DNA from: Zhengitettix transpicula | Taxonomy: Eukaryota > Arthropoda > Insecta > Orthoptera > Tetrigidae | NCBI GenBank assembly: GCA_037074705.1 | Contig: CM073590.1 | Span: 136,419,600 to 136,483,599 of the forward strand | DNA length: 64,000 bases | Direction: 5' to 3' | In this document: in pieces, positions 1 to 11,213 of the stretch | Position numbering within the stretch: the first letter of the stretch is position 1 | Layout: each line of letters begins with the position of its first letter | Translations under genes and position numbers: made by a program | Notes under the pieces: model-generated | Databases searched by the model: none | Told to the model about the DNA's origin: nothing | The model's input: only the letters and a program-made list of their open reading frames with translations

Positions 1-2436
1 ACATGTATCCTGATTAGCGCGATGTAATTTTCTCTAAGGAACATTCTTTTTTTTTACGTCGTATAATGGGCCGGTACGTCTTCAGATCTTAGGACACTAT
101 ACAATCCGCAATACACGGCTGACTGAATGCGTTCCAGTCATGTCACTGGCATCGGTATGCTCCGCAAAACCTTACTCCAAAGTTCAACGTACAATGTATA
201 CATTATGCTATCTCGATGGGTTCCTTCCTGAATTTCGTCGGATAGACCTATATTCAATGAGTCATAAGAAATTGAATATGAAACATCACAGATACATCTT
301 CAATTTTTGACTGCTGTTTCGCACTTTCTGGTTTGACAAATGTTAATGCTTTACTTTTTCAAGTAGACTACGGAATATCCTCATTATGAATCTTGGCACG
401 TAAAAGAAATGTTTTATTCTTTTATAGTTACAAAATTTGAACTAAACGGCGAATATATTGAAGATAAAAAACAATTATTGTATAGTATGTATTATTAAAT
501 GGTTTTATTCCCATGATAATTTAATTATATCGATAAATTGGGAAATGTTAAAACAGAATATGGTTAAAACGTATATACACTTTACATAATCTGAAATTTT
601 GTTAAATTAAAAAATAAATAGTACGATCTATATGTAAATACTCAGAATTTGAGACGGTAACACTCATGTTTTAATCGCTGAAACTCATTTTACCATAAAT
701 TTATCTCCAGAATTATGCAATAATTTTCTTTGTCCACTTTCATTCTAATGTCCTTAGAAATAGACTGATCTCTCTCAATTTATGAATTATTGAAATCGTC
801 TAAATCATACAGACGTGTGTGGATTCTTCATTTTTATATCACATTATTTACCTGTTTCGTTTTACTTTCGTTTTTTTATGTAGAAGATTATGGGCAAAGG
901 TTTCCTGAAGTACATTTTTGAATCAGAGGTTTTTTAAATTAAAATATTACTCGAAATGAATTATTATTGAACAATTGAATACTAGTGAAGCGTCTCAGGT
1001 TGAAGTCACAATGTAATCCTATAGAAACACTAAAAATGTCGTCCACTAGTTGGGCTTATTATAAATCAAAAGAACGGGTGTTATATTCTGTAACCGTTAC
1101 ACTCCATTGAAATATATAACTTCAAGCTGTTATTTATAGTACAAATGAGCGACTACACCACGGAATATTATAGAAAAGGTTACAGATCTTATAGAGTATT
1201 AAAATACTTTTACAGATTAAAATATCTCCATATTACAAACTTTAAAGTAATTTTAAACTTAAATGTTTAAACTTTGAAAGCGTATATAGCCTTTTGGAAT
1301 TGTTTACGTGAACTCATATCTTGGTAAAAAGTTCTTCTAGTCTCAAAGGAACTCATTCTGTAGTAAATTATAATATTTTTATAGTTTTTTAATTTTTTCT
1401 CCTAATTTGAGGGTTAATGCCCAATTTTAGATTTTTTTAATATATTTATATTCATACATAAAACCAAATAAAACTTCATTGCATATAATAGATACTATGG
1501 AAGAAAATGTCTAAAAAGGTAATTTTAGAGTAATGATATTGTCTTGACTGTTCGTCAAACAAACGTGGTCTCATATCACTTTAAACGAATAAAACATAAA
1601 TCTTCCTTTTCTCGATAGAACGCATATATTTTGAAATACGTGCATTGGTGACAAAGCCACGTTCCACACATATTTAAGCATACCACGTGATATCTCGTAT
1701 TGAGTTTATGTTGGTGACAGGACTGTAGCACCGCGATCGCGATACTTGATAATCCGAGGAAGATGCGTAACCTAGATTCTGTGTTAGAGGTTAAGGACAG
1801 AACGAGAACAAGATTCAGAATGCGTGTATCAACACTTTTTTCTATGGTAATATTCTACGAAGTGTTTTTTGTTCACGATGTAAACTAAGAACTATACTTT
1901 GCTATTAATTAACAATAGTTGTTCGTTTCACCCGCAAATTGATAAAGATACCCAGAAATATTACCCGTACTCTAAGTTTACTATCATTCACCGCTTTCTA
2001 TTGTGTCCTGTAAAGATTTTTTTTTATAGAATTAACAGCACATTCCACTTTCTGTTCATTTGGCCTGTAGGTGATTTTACATATTTTACCTATTGTTTTA
2101 AATGTTACGAGCACACTTCATAATACGTACTTCTAGCAACCTCATACGTATCACACAATACACTATGAAGACAGTGGTAGAGCTAATACTACGTCGACGT
2201 GCTGCTTATATGTAATCAAGAATTGATTTTTTATTTCTCTATATTTCTTTGATTATATTCATGCTAGTTATTATATTTATATATTGACATTTCTTTGTTA
2301 AAGCATTAATTTTTAATGGTACGTGTTGAATATAAAATTAGAACATTAAATGCTTTTGAGGCTTCAATGCTCGTGAGACTGAGCTCAAACGCTGGCTTTA
2401 GTAGGAGCCGGAATTAAATTCATTCCGTTTCCCTGT
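1..2436. other. AT-rich spacer, no supported feature
   Basis: I see nothing I can support here. The open frames are short, often lack an ATG and do not resemble a known family. A palindromic CGCGATCGCG sits near 1733 inside a slightly GC-richer patch (1680-1830), but it has no second copy in the window. Confidence 0.5.
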
Positions 2437-2696
2437 TAATGGCTAAATACGCAATCTGCACTGGAAATTTCTTCCAGCATGTTTTAAACGTTGCCCCCTC
2501 TTTGCTTTCAGAAGCTGCCCGAATTAACCGCGTATGCCGTGGAGCCAGTAATTTTCCTTTCCTGGTCAGTGTAAGATGTTGCTAATGGCCCGTTGAGAGC
2601 TGTGTTTACAGTATTTGCACTTAGCTCTACAGGACTCACTGCGCTAATGGCTCATCCGACCTAAAAGACAGAAGAAAAAAGAGTCGTCCTAATGGC
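2437..2696. promoter_or_regulatory. Possible regulatory cluster: four TAATGGC sites
   Basis: The heptamer TAATGGC occurs four times on the + strand at 2437-2443, 2583-2589, 2645-2651 and 2690-2696. The cluster lies in an island with visibly higher GC than its surroundings. By chance this heptamer would be expected far less than once in 260 bp on both strands. TAAT-core sites are the usual targets of homeodomain proteins, so a homotypic enhancer cluster is a reasonable inference. There is no gene nearby to assign it to. It could instead be a decayed repeat with internal similarity. Confidence 0.25.
2512..2570 (+). other. Tiny exon-like stretch with splice-site-like borders
   Basis: A pyrimidine-rich tract ending TTTGCTTTCAG runs up to 2511, and a donor-like GTAAGA starts at 2571. 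The 59 nt between are open in two frames and GC-richer than the flanks. It lies inside the TAATGGC cluster. I do not recognise the peptide, and a 59-nt candidate with consensus-like borders can arise by chance. Confidence 0.15.
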
Positions 2697-3117
2697 TGTC
2701 GCCCCTTGTTCATGAAGGACCACCGCGTTTCGTCAAAATACGAACACGTATTGTATCAAATGCAACATAATTGCCGATTTAACACACGATAAAGAGTCGC
2801 TCTTGAACTGAAATGTTAAACAGAGCTATACAGAAAGTAAATAAATAACTAATTTATAAAATATAAAACGTATAAATTAGTATCAAATGACAGGCAGAAA
2901 TATGTACTAAATTAAATACCACACTAAGTTTCTTAAAATCCTTGTTCCTTTCCTCAAGTGATTCAAAAACACAAGAGAAGTAAGAACTACTCAAAACTGT
3001 ATTAATTTATAACTCATTTTTCCTCTTATTTGGCTATTTATTTGACTAAATTATGTTTCGCAAGAATAATTTGATACTTTGTTATTTCTGTGACGTCACT
3101 TCCAGTGCTCTACCGTT
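2697..3117. other. AT-rich spacer, nothing seen
   Basis: No coding similarity, RNA or repeat recognised in this stretch between the TAATGGC cluster and the first family C copy. Confidence 0.5.
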
Positions 3118-3335
3118 ATTGTATTTAATCTTGGATTTGACTCCAATCTCGGTTGTATTCGCGTTATTTTCCCGTAAAACTCCTCCATCACCACCCCTAA
3201 GGGTGCTCGTTTTCCATGATGTATGGGGTTGAAATTATACACAGATATCATCTGTAGAAACATTATGTATCTCTATGACCCCGAAATATATTTCACCGAC
3301 ACAAGTTAGAATTTCCCAACAAGCCAATTTGTTCT
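3118..3335 (+). repeat. Dispersed repeat family C, single monomer
   Basis: This stretch matches the monomers at 4860-5060 closely: 'TTGGATTTGACTCC', 'ATTCGCGTTATTTTCCCG', 'GGGTTGAAATTATACACAG', 'ATCTGTAGAAACATTAT' and 'TTTCACCGACACAA' occur in the same order and spacing. The class of the family is not clear to me; it shows no coding capacity. Family C copies in this window share the + orientation. Confidence 0.75.
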
Positions 3336-3585
3336 ACCTAAATTAAAAATTAATTCAGTGATAGTTCGATGTTAAATATATGTATAATGGAGTTTTAGAT
3401 TTCTCTGGAAACTTTTTTGAAATACATTTCTGTAAATATTCATGTGGAGACCAAATAACACGTTCTATGAACAATGATATTGTGATATCGTAAATGAACG
3501 ATCAAACAGTGTAACCATAAATGGGATCCATACGGAAATCAAAATAACTCTGGGAATATAATAATTTAAAATGTAGAAAGTGATA

Positions 3586-3627
<42 letters not shown>

Positions 3628-4231
3628 TGAGTTTGAGACATCTATTTTCAGAGATATTAATTCCTGGTAAGGTATTGTTATATTTGTTTACCTCGACATC
3701 AGCGTACTGATAATTTAATTAATATTTTTTTTGAAAGCAACGAAGAAACGCATTTGACTGAGGGAGTCGTATATATACTTTAGTGGATTGAATTGTGTCG
3801 TAAAATAAGGGAAAAGCACTTGATTAAATATAACAGTTATTTGATCTGAGCGATTTCGGTGTTCGAAAGCCTTATTTGCCGACTCATCTCGATATTTGTG
3901 GTTGTTGACTGCCGTTTCTAATCGCCACGTTGTGATACTTCATAGAAAGGCGCTTCTGTGAAGTAGCGGTGATGTTTATAACTGCCGTGTTTACGTTTTA
4001 TAGTCACAATCATAATCTATCTTTTCAGTGAAAGGCCCACAATATAATACGATGTGTTTAAATTATACTTTATGAAAATAATTTCTTCTTTGTCCATAAA
4101 TAAAAAGTTTCAATAAAGGTCAGTAGTGTTTTATATAATAATAAAGAGTTAACTTTATACTCGAATGTACAATTTAATTTCGTTAACACAAATTATTTAC
4201 TGTTCAAGCCACCCAATTTTATCATTTACTA
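3336..4231. other. AT-rich spacer with a (TA)n run
   Basis: It contains a (TA)n microsatellite at about 3588-3623. The rest shows no coding or repeat similarity that I recognise. The patch 3840-3990 is slightly GC-richer but has no second copy here. Confidence 0.5.
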
Positions 4232-5228
4232 GCTGGGTGCCCGGCGTTGCCCGGAATGTCATATATCTGTAATTCCCCGATTTGACTCCAATCTCGGTTG
4301 CTTTTGCATTATATTTATGTAACGCACCTCAACCCCTATCGCTAAATGTGTTCACCTCCCACGCCGAAAGGGGATAAAATTATACACAAGGAACATGCAG
4401 CGATATTTTATGAATCTCATTGATCTCGAAAAATATTTATTCGACCCAATTAGCCGGTTAAAATGTTTGAAATTTCTGTCCCCGCCCACCACCGCCAAGT
4501 CCCAAAAACCCCAGACCAATTCCCGCGCGTTGCCCATGTTGTCGTAAATAATCTCAGCGACATCCACAACCCGGATTAATTCCAGTGACATCCATAACTC
4601 TAATTTGACTCGAATCTAATTGTATTCGCGTTATTTTATTGTAACGCCCCTCCACCCCAACCCCTAAGCGTGCTCCCCTCCCATTTAGAATAGGGTTGAA
4701 ATTATACACAAACAACATTGGTAGAAATACTTTCAATCTAATTAACCAAAAAAATTCTTATTCAACCCAAATATTGACCGTGTTTGCATTTTCCAAAATT
4801 TACACTGCTCATGGGGGTTACATTGCAAGTTGAATGTCATAATTAAAATAAGTGACATCCATAATCTTGGATTTGGCTCCAATATCGGTTGTATTCGCGT
4901 TATTTTCCCGTAAAACTCCTCCATCAACACCCCTAATGGTGCTCGTTTCCCATGCTGTAAGGGGTTGAAATTATACACAGTTCTCATCTGTAGAAACATT
5001 ATCTATCTCTATGACCCTAAAATATATTTCACCGACACAAATTAGGGCCGTTTCAGTTTGATTAAAAATTTCCACCTCACCGTCCGTCCTCGCTCCAGGA
5101 GCTGGTAGGCGTGTCTCACCCCACAGTGTTTGTTTACCTGAGGAAAAAAACACGTGTTCAAAATTTGGTGAAATTTGCTCCACGGGTGTATATTTGTATA
5201 AGGAACATACATAAGCAGACACTCAGAT
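4232..5228 (+). repeat. Dispersed repeat family C, tandem array of three monomers
   Basis: Three related monomers follow each other, anchored by 'TTTGACTC..AATCT..GTT' near 4271, 4603 and 4868. The first begins with the dyad-rich 'CCGGCGTTGCCCGG' (4250-4265). Each monomer carries the GTTGAAATTATACACA block. The last continues into a tail containing 'AAATTTGGTGAAATTTGCTC', also found at the end of the 25.1 kb copy. The tail of the last copy (about 5060-5228) carries an extra GC-rich insert relative to that copy. Such GCCGG-headed repeats are common in insect genomes; I cannot place this one in a class. Confidence 0.75.
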
Positions 5229-7216
5229 ACATTCAAACTTACAGAAAATTTAATTTAATAGATTAAAGTATGTTTCTGTTGGTAATATCATCCTTGAAAT
5301 GATTTAGATTATTGCATTTTCCATTTTGTGAATTTATATATGACATACATGGATTGATAACAATAACTCATGAATATAATGGATACATTATAGTAATCCT
5401 TGTTTCTCAGATTTGATTTCCATATATTTATCTGTTTATTGAAACATTGAGTACTAATATTACAGGCAAATAGTATTATTTGATCTATCTACTCATCGAC
5501 ACTACATGGAAGTTACATCTTCTATTTACTCCAGTGTCGTCATATTTTTAGAATTTGGTACTTTATTGAATTTTATTTACTATTACACGGAATTCACACT
5601 AATTATATTAAACGTACCATTCATCATTTTCCTTTCCATTCAGATCATATCGTCAAATATTTATAGAATAATGATCACTATATTACCGTTTATTAGTTTA
5701 ATCTTCTGTACTTCTATTCCTTTAAGTTTTTTTTTTATTCGTTGAATCCATGCACAAATTAAAATGAAGGTATCAGAATAATTAGGAGCAGTGTAAATTA
5801 TGTGCAGCAGTCCAAATAATTGCTCCTGTATTTTATGAACTCATAGTTCATACTATATAAACGAGTAACGTATTCATACTTAACCAAAAATCAACAGAAA
5901 TACTTCGTATACAGTCCTCGTTTGAAAGGGGTATAATTAATATGGATGTTTTGTACAGCACTTTCAGAATAATTCTCTTTCATAAGTAAACAATTGAAAA
6001 CAATACAGGGAATAAAATAACTCACTGCCTCTACCATTGTTCCGAATGTTTGACTGATACGCAGTGCAATGATAATATTATTCAAACTGTTAATCTGAAA
6101 ACCATTGTCTGAGGGGAAAAAACAATATCAATAATGAAGGCGTTAGTGGAAACAGCTGACAGAAAATCTACAAGAAAGACAATAACAAGAAGTATAAACT
6201 AAAATCCTGTTTTGGTTGACTATATTTTACGTTGGTTTTCACTTTTTTCTTCTTACACGTAAAATAGAATATCCGATGAACAATTCCAATATTACTACAC
6301 CGTTGTAATCAAATATCAAAACTAGAATAACAATATGTTACATAAATATCTTTATATACATATTTTCAGAAGACTAAATTTGAGTTTATATTATGTAAAT
6401 GTGAGAAATAGTTCCCTAAAAATTTGATTGCCGCTAAAAAGCAAAATGAAATTGAGCGAAAAAAATTTAAGAATTCAAATGAAGGACTGTACATAATTTT
6501 TTGCTGCGTATTCATGATGCATATCTATTAAACTTATTGCTTGTCGTTTGTATATCATTTGAGGACACCATGAAAAGTAACGATTAATATTACAGGGATA
6601 TGTATTGATATTCTAGAATTATTGATGTTACCGGTACTTCAGTAAATATTAATTATTTCCGATGTTAATGGATTTTACATCAACGTATCGAGGAAATCGT
6701 TTCACAATTAAACGAAGTTAAATATTAAAATATTCATGTGTTATAAATTTAAAATGATGTCAAATAAATTCTATAGCAGTTATGTGAATTTATTGAAAGT
6801 TAATATATTTGTTGCCAAAACTTACATTCATGCAATAATTAGCATTAAATTAAAACTTATTCATCTGAGAAGGCTGGTAACGACACTCCAAAATAACTCT
6901 TTAAAGTAGAGTACTAGTTAAGTTTCCGCCACTAATTAAATTTTTCTTTGTTTCTTAATGTTAATTATCCAAGTTTTAATTATATTGCCTTCGTACAATA
7001 GATTGTATGACAGATCCCGTCACGCGAAACATCTTCTCGGGACCTGAACAAGAATAAAATGTAATTAAATGAAAGTAGCCTATATAAGCTTGAATTAAAA
7101 TCAATTATATATATTGTAATGAATGATTTTTGAATATATTTTATTTATAAAGAATCTAGTCTTTCTTGGTGTAGAGAATGAATGAAGTCTTTTCGGGCTA
7201 ATTAAATAATTTTATT
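5229..7216. other. AT-rich spacer, nothing seen
   Basis: About 2 kb of AT-rich sequence without recognisable coding, RNA or repeat similarity. The longest frames are under 85 codons and look like chance frames. Confidence 0.5.
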
Positions 7217-7249
7217 TGCGACGTTTCGATGACGTTCACTGCCATCGAC
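7217..7249 (-). repeat. GAAACGTCG hairpin module
   Basis: Read on the minus strand, GATG pairs with CATC around a 'GCAGTGAACGT' loop and is followed at once by GAAACGTCGC. The same hairpin-plus-GAAACGT(C/T)G layout recurs at 9292-9331, in the 17.7 kb palindrome and in family D. It is probably a conserved structural part of a decayed repeat. Confidence 0.45.
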
Positions 7250-7942
7250 TACTAGCAATATATTTATTAAATAATTAGTATTTAATTAATATAAAACAGA
7301 TTAATTAAAATCAATGCAATTAAAGGGAAATTAATAAATTTTACAAATTTCTAAAATCTATTTAAAAAATGTATCATCGACCTTTTTCGTCAGAGTTAAT
7401 ATAAGGAAAATTTATTTATTAATTTAAATATCTTATCTTTTGCCAGAATGTCATTCCTGAAATTCCACTCTGATGCTTGTAAAGCTTATTCAAGTCTGGT
7501 AGACTTCTCACTGATCACTTTATTCTTTCTTCATAAACAAATACTAGACTCGTCTTTCATTATCGTTGATTCGCCCCACTTTAATATATTTCGATGTATT
7601 CATCGTTTTCACTTTACTCATAGCAACGATGATTCAGACTGTTGTGAATTCAATTCGCTCGTCAAAGAGGCATCCAAATAACTTTTTACATTTTATACTT
7701 TACGCCCGCTTTCCACGGACGCATATTAGGTACTGTTATTCTGGACTGCCAAACAGATGTGCGAAAGAGACCGTCTTAAATTTTCTCAACAAAAGGTCGG
7801 TCGGTTTTTGGCTTTTCCAAGACGATCCAAGTACTTCAGAATTTTATTTATTTTTAAACAATGTTTGAGGTATTGAGAATTTTTCCTCATTATAACATAT
7901 AATTTCTATTTACAGTTAAAGTCTCACATTATTTTCTTTTTT
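7250..7942. other. Spacer, unclassified
   Basis: Frames of 77 and 100 codons overlap at 7448-7868 but resemble no protein family I know. Their composition is that of the AT-rich background. Confidence 0.4.
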
Positions 7943-8484
7943 GGGTGTAGACAGGCTATGTATAGGGTAATCAACATAGTGGCAACTCCCGTCTTATAGA
8001 ATAGGAAAGGGATTTGAAAGGGGGGATGCGGAAGGGTAGAGGAAGGTAGCCAAGGGTTAACTAGGGCCCCCGGGCTATGGTTTAAGGATCCTACCCGGAA
8101 TTCGCGTAAAGAAATGCAGGGAAAACCCTAGAAAAACCTGCATCGTGTAGGTCGGGCATTGGGTACTTGTCCCACGCCCTTCCGATAGCGGGAGAGGAGT
8201 TTGCTGTGGGGACGCAGAATTCCCTTCTCCGTACCTCGACCAGTTTAGGAGGCAGCTGGCCGACTATTCCAATGGGAGTAGCGGACAACTCTTACCGTAT
8301 GCCCAAGGTCTGCGACCCCGGAACATACATCTCTCAAAACAGGCCGAGGTGCCTCGGCTTGTGGGAACCTTAGTTCAAAAACGGAGAGGAAAAGGCATAC
8401 CCAAAGGTAGCCCCTTCGTATCTTTCCTAAAAGGTTCTGCCTGCGAGAGAAAATCCCTCGCAGACAATGTGAGACAATCCTCTC
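7943..8484 (-). mobile_element. Family A retroposon copy A1
   Basis: This is a long copy of the GC-rich family A. In the sense (minus) direction it ends 'TAGCCTGTCTACACCC' followed by an A-rich tail (7930-7942 on the complement), as expected for a copy made by reverse transcription of a poly-A RNA. It contains the hairpins GCCGAGG/CCTCGGC near 8343 and CTGCGAG/CTCGCAG near 8440-8463. On the antisense strand it keeps a 68-codon open frame (8167-8373). The element is clearly of foreign composition in this AT-rich region. The class (SINE-like, or 3' end of an unknown LINE) is open. Confidence 0.8.
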
Positions 8485-8521
8485 GCAGGCTTTATTCTAA
8501 GTGGGCATCCGCACTTGGTGG

Positions 8522-8656
8522 TGGTGTAGATAGGCTATGTATAGGGTAATCCACATAGTGGCAACTCCCCTCTTATAGCATAGGAAAGGGATTTGAAAGG
8601 GGGGATGCGGTAGGGTGTAGGAAGGTAGCCAAGGGTTACTAGGGCACCCGGGCTAC
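8522..8656 (-). mobile_element. Family A retroposon fragment A2
   Basis: The fragment repeats the 3' terminal 135 bp of family A (sense minus), lying just 37 bp from A1 in the same orientation. It belongs to the 'CTGTCTACACC' 3'-end subfamily like A1. The close tandem suggests either two insertions at one site or a partial duplication. Confidence 0.75.
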
Positions 8657-9291
8657 TTCAGCTCCTGTAACGAAATAAGTATTAAACCTCGGATTTGAAT
8701 GCGAGAGAATGCCAGAAACCTTATGTGCTCATCAGTCATCTGAAACCCTGAATTATATAGACACTTAATGGAATGCAGCCCGAAATTCGACGAGACATGC
8801 TTGGTCGCGTGTTTCACTTGGATATAGAGGTCATCAGGGGCAGAAGCTTAAAGGAAGAAGGACTATCGTATGCATCTGTTGGGCTGATTTTTTTTTAAGT
8901 GATACCTGCATCACGCATATATATTGATTGATCATGTTCGTCAGTGCAGATATTTCGGACCCTAATGTAGGTCCGTGACTTTACGACCAATTATGATGAT
9001 GTAATGTCCCTGCGGTGCAGTGAACCAAAGTGGTCCTTGCATGAAAGATGGAAATTGATTAAAAATGCTTTCAACGACGCCTGCACTTGCGGTAGAAGTG
9101 GATATCCAAAGTAATGGGACAGCGTGCTGAACTTGATGGATTGTGTATTACAACTCACTCCTCTGTCTCCGCGTCATCTTCATAGTTCTTCATGTTCGGA
9201 GTTCAGAAGCACAAACAATAGTAATTGTAGAACAAATGTTTTCGCGGGGAAGATGAAGAAATTTTCTCGCAATTCTGGGCATCGACTTAGC
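8657..9291. other. Unclassified GC-elevated stretch
   Basis: The sequence is richer in GC than the flanking spacer but has no long frame, no second copy in the window and no family I recognise. It could be the remains of an old element next to A2. Confidence 0.3.
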
Positions 9292-9331
9292 CAGATGTTG
9301 ATGGTGCGATAAGTTATCGAAACGTCGTGTG
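9292..9331 (+). repeat. GAAACGTCG hairpin module
   Basis: 'CGATAAGTTATCG' forms a perfect short stem that runs directly into AAACGTCG, like the module at 7217-7249 but on the opposite strand. Confidence 0.4.
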
Positions 9332-10724
9332 TTTTTTCGTCATCTCATCTTGTTACCGAGAACATTTCATCAATTAGGAATATTAATAACGACCATCATA
9401 AGTTACTCGATCTAGTATAAGTAACACAAACTAATATAAATAAATGTATTTAAGTACACAACACAAATTAATCACTTTTTACTGTTAAGGAAACTATCAA
9501 GAAACTGCTAATGATGGGTATAAAACTGCATTCCATATAATATTTTTACACAGTTCCTTCCACAAAGCTGTTGTAGCAGGTCAGAGGAAAGAAAAATATT
9601 TCTATGGTGAATATTATCAGATCTTACGGCTCATAGTGTCGGTGACTGTCTCACTTCGTATTAACGATTATGTACTGAAGATTTCGAACTATATAATTTA
9701 AGGAGCTAAAATGCAACATTTGTTCGCAAAACTCTCATAACAGATACTTCCGAAGGTAATTACAATTTTGTGCGTGTGGCTTAGGACACCAGAAAAATGA
9801 CCAGAGAACTGTTATTTTATCTAGTATTTGAACTACAAGACTTTTGTCAGGGTTTAGGGACATAATGAAACTTTATCTGATCTTCAGCAAATTTTTTTAG
9901 ATTTGAAACAGAGCAACGAAGTTTTCTTATGACACCTTGCATTAGATCAGAATAATTAAATCTCATTGACGAGGTAAGATAAGCTATTGGTAAAGGTAGA
10001 GTAATTGATCAGAAAGATAGGTTAGAAGACATTTGAACTCAGAATGAGATAATGAATGTTGTTGCGTCGAGAATAGAAGATAGAGTAACTATGCCAGGGC
10101 ATTATAGAACCAAGGCAGTAATGAGTTGATGATTTGTTAAAATATAGGACGAGGAAGAGAGTTGGTTGACAAGTTTGGTAAATATTGCTATTTAGGAGAG
10201 TGATAGGAGCAGTAGAGAGTTATTATGGAATTTAAAACTATGAGAATAAAACAAAGGAGATATGAGCAATAATTATGTGTATACAGAGGAAGAGGGGCGA
10301 CTTGTGTCATCCTTTTTTCGTCTACGGCTAAAATAGACGAATTATTCTACTCATTCCAGAATTTTAGGAATCTACGGAAACTCCAGAATATTCACTTTCC
10401 ACTGAGTTATGTAGTACACATATTAATAATTAATTACCATAAAGTTGAGACAAAATCCCATGTGAAAGACAGTTTCTCCACTATTTAGCATTTATAATAA
10501 ACTTTAAATTTAAATTTGTAATTTCTATGAAAATAAATTACCATTTCAAATTAATTGCTATAAATAAATTCGTAAGAAATATTTCAAATTAAATTAATGA
10601 AACGAAATTAAAAAGATTTATTTTTGCTATTTGATTCCTGAAATATTTGTAACAATAAAAATTTTTGAACCAAGATGACGTTAATTGTGATGATGACTCA
10701 AATTCAGTATAAAAAACTGCAAAA

Positions 10725-10775
<51 letters not shown>

Positions 10776-11029
10776 TGTATCTTCGCCTCTTAATGTCTTA
10801 ATCGTTTTCTGTATTACATAAGAGCTATGGTTAAACTTGTAACAAACTTTTTGATGACACTAAATAATTACGAAACTTTTATATTGCATCAAAAAGTGAA
10901 CATAAAAAATTATACTCAACATTCCTCTATTTCATAAATGAGTTTTTTTTAAAAAAATAATGATATTCATACGCAACCTTGGAATATTAATAGAATGTTT
11001 CAATAATTAGAATGAACTGTTATTGCACG
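9332..11029. other. AT-rich spacer with (TA)n run
   Basis: It holds a (TA)n microsatellite at 10728-10774. Nothing else recognised. Confidence 0.5.
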
Positions 11030-11213
11030 CGTCAGTAGCGGAGGCGTGTGGCGCAGATTGACGTAGGAAAGTCCGTGCGGAATAAACACATAACCACAAC
11101 GACCTAACGAGGTCAAGTTGTAGCCACGCACTTGACGTAGCTTCCTAAAGCTGTTTGGCATTGCACGGGGATGGCATAGCACCTGCGAAGAAGGACTATA
11201 TTAAACTGAGCCG
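11030..11213. repeat. Dispersed repeat family E, copy 1
   Basis: This GC-elevated stretch is similar to 47173-47340. Shared blocks in order are 'TGGCG.AGATTGA', 'AATAAACACA', 'CAACGA.CTAA', 'TAGCACCTGC.GAGAAGG' and 'ACTAAACTG'. The two copies are in the same orientation but diverged. No coding frame is shared. Class unknown. Confidence 0.55.

Noticed and set aside
8167..8373. Calling the 68-codon frame of family A a host gene.
   Set aside because: It recurs in dispersed repeat copies of the retroposon on its antisense strand, so it is not a single gene. It is kept as an observation only.
7921..8475. GTCTCACATT at 7921 and AATGTGAGAC at 8466 as a target-site duplication of A1.
   Set aside because: They are inverted relative to each other; a target duplication must be direct.
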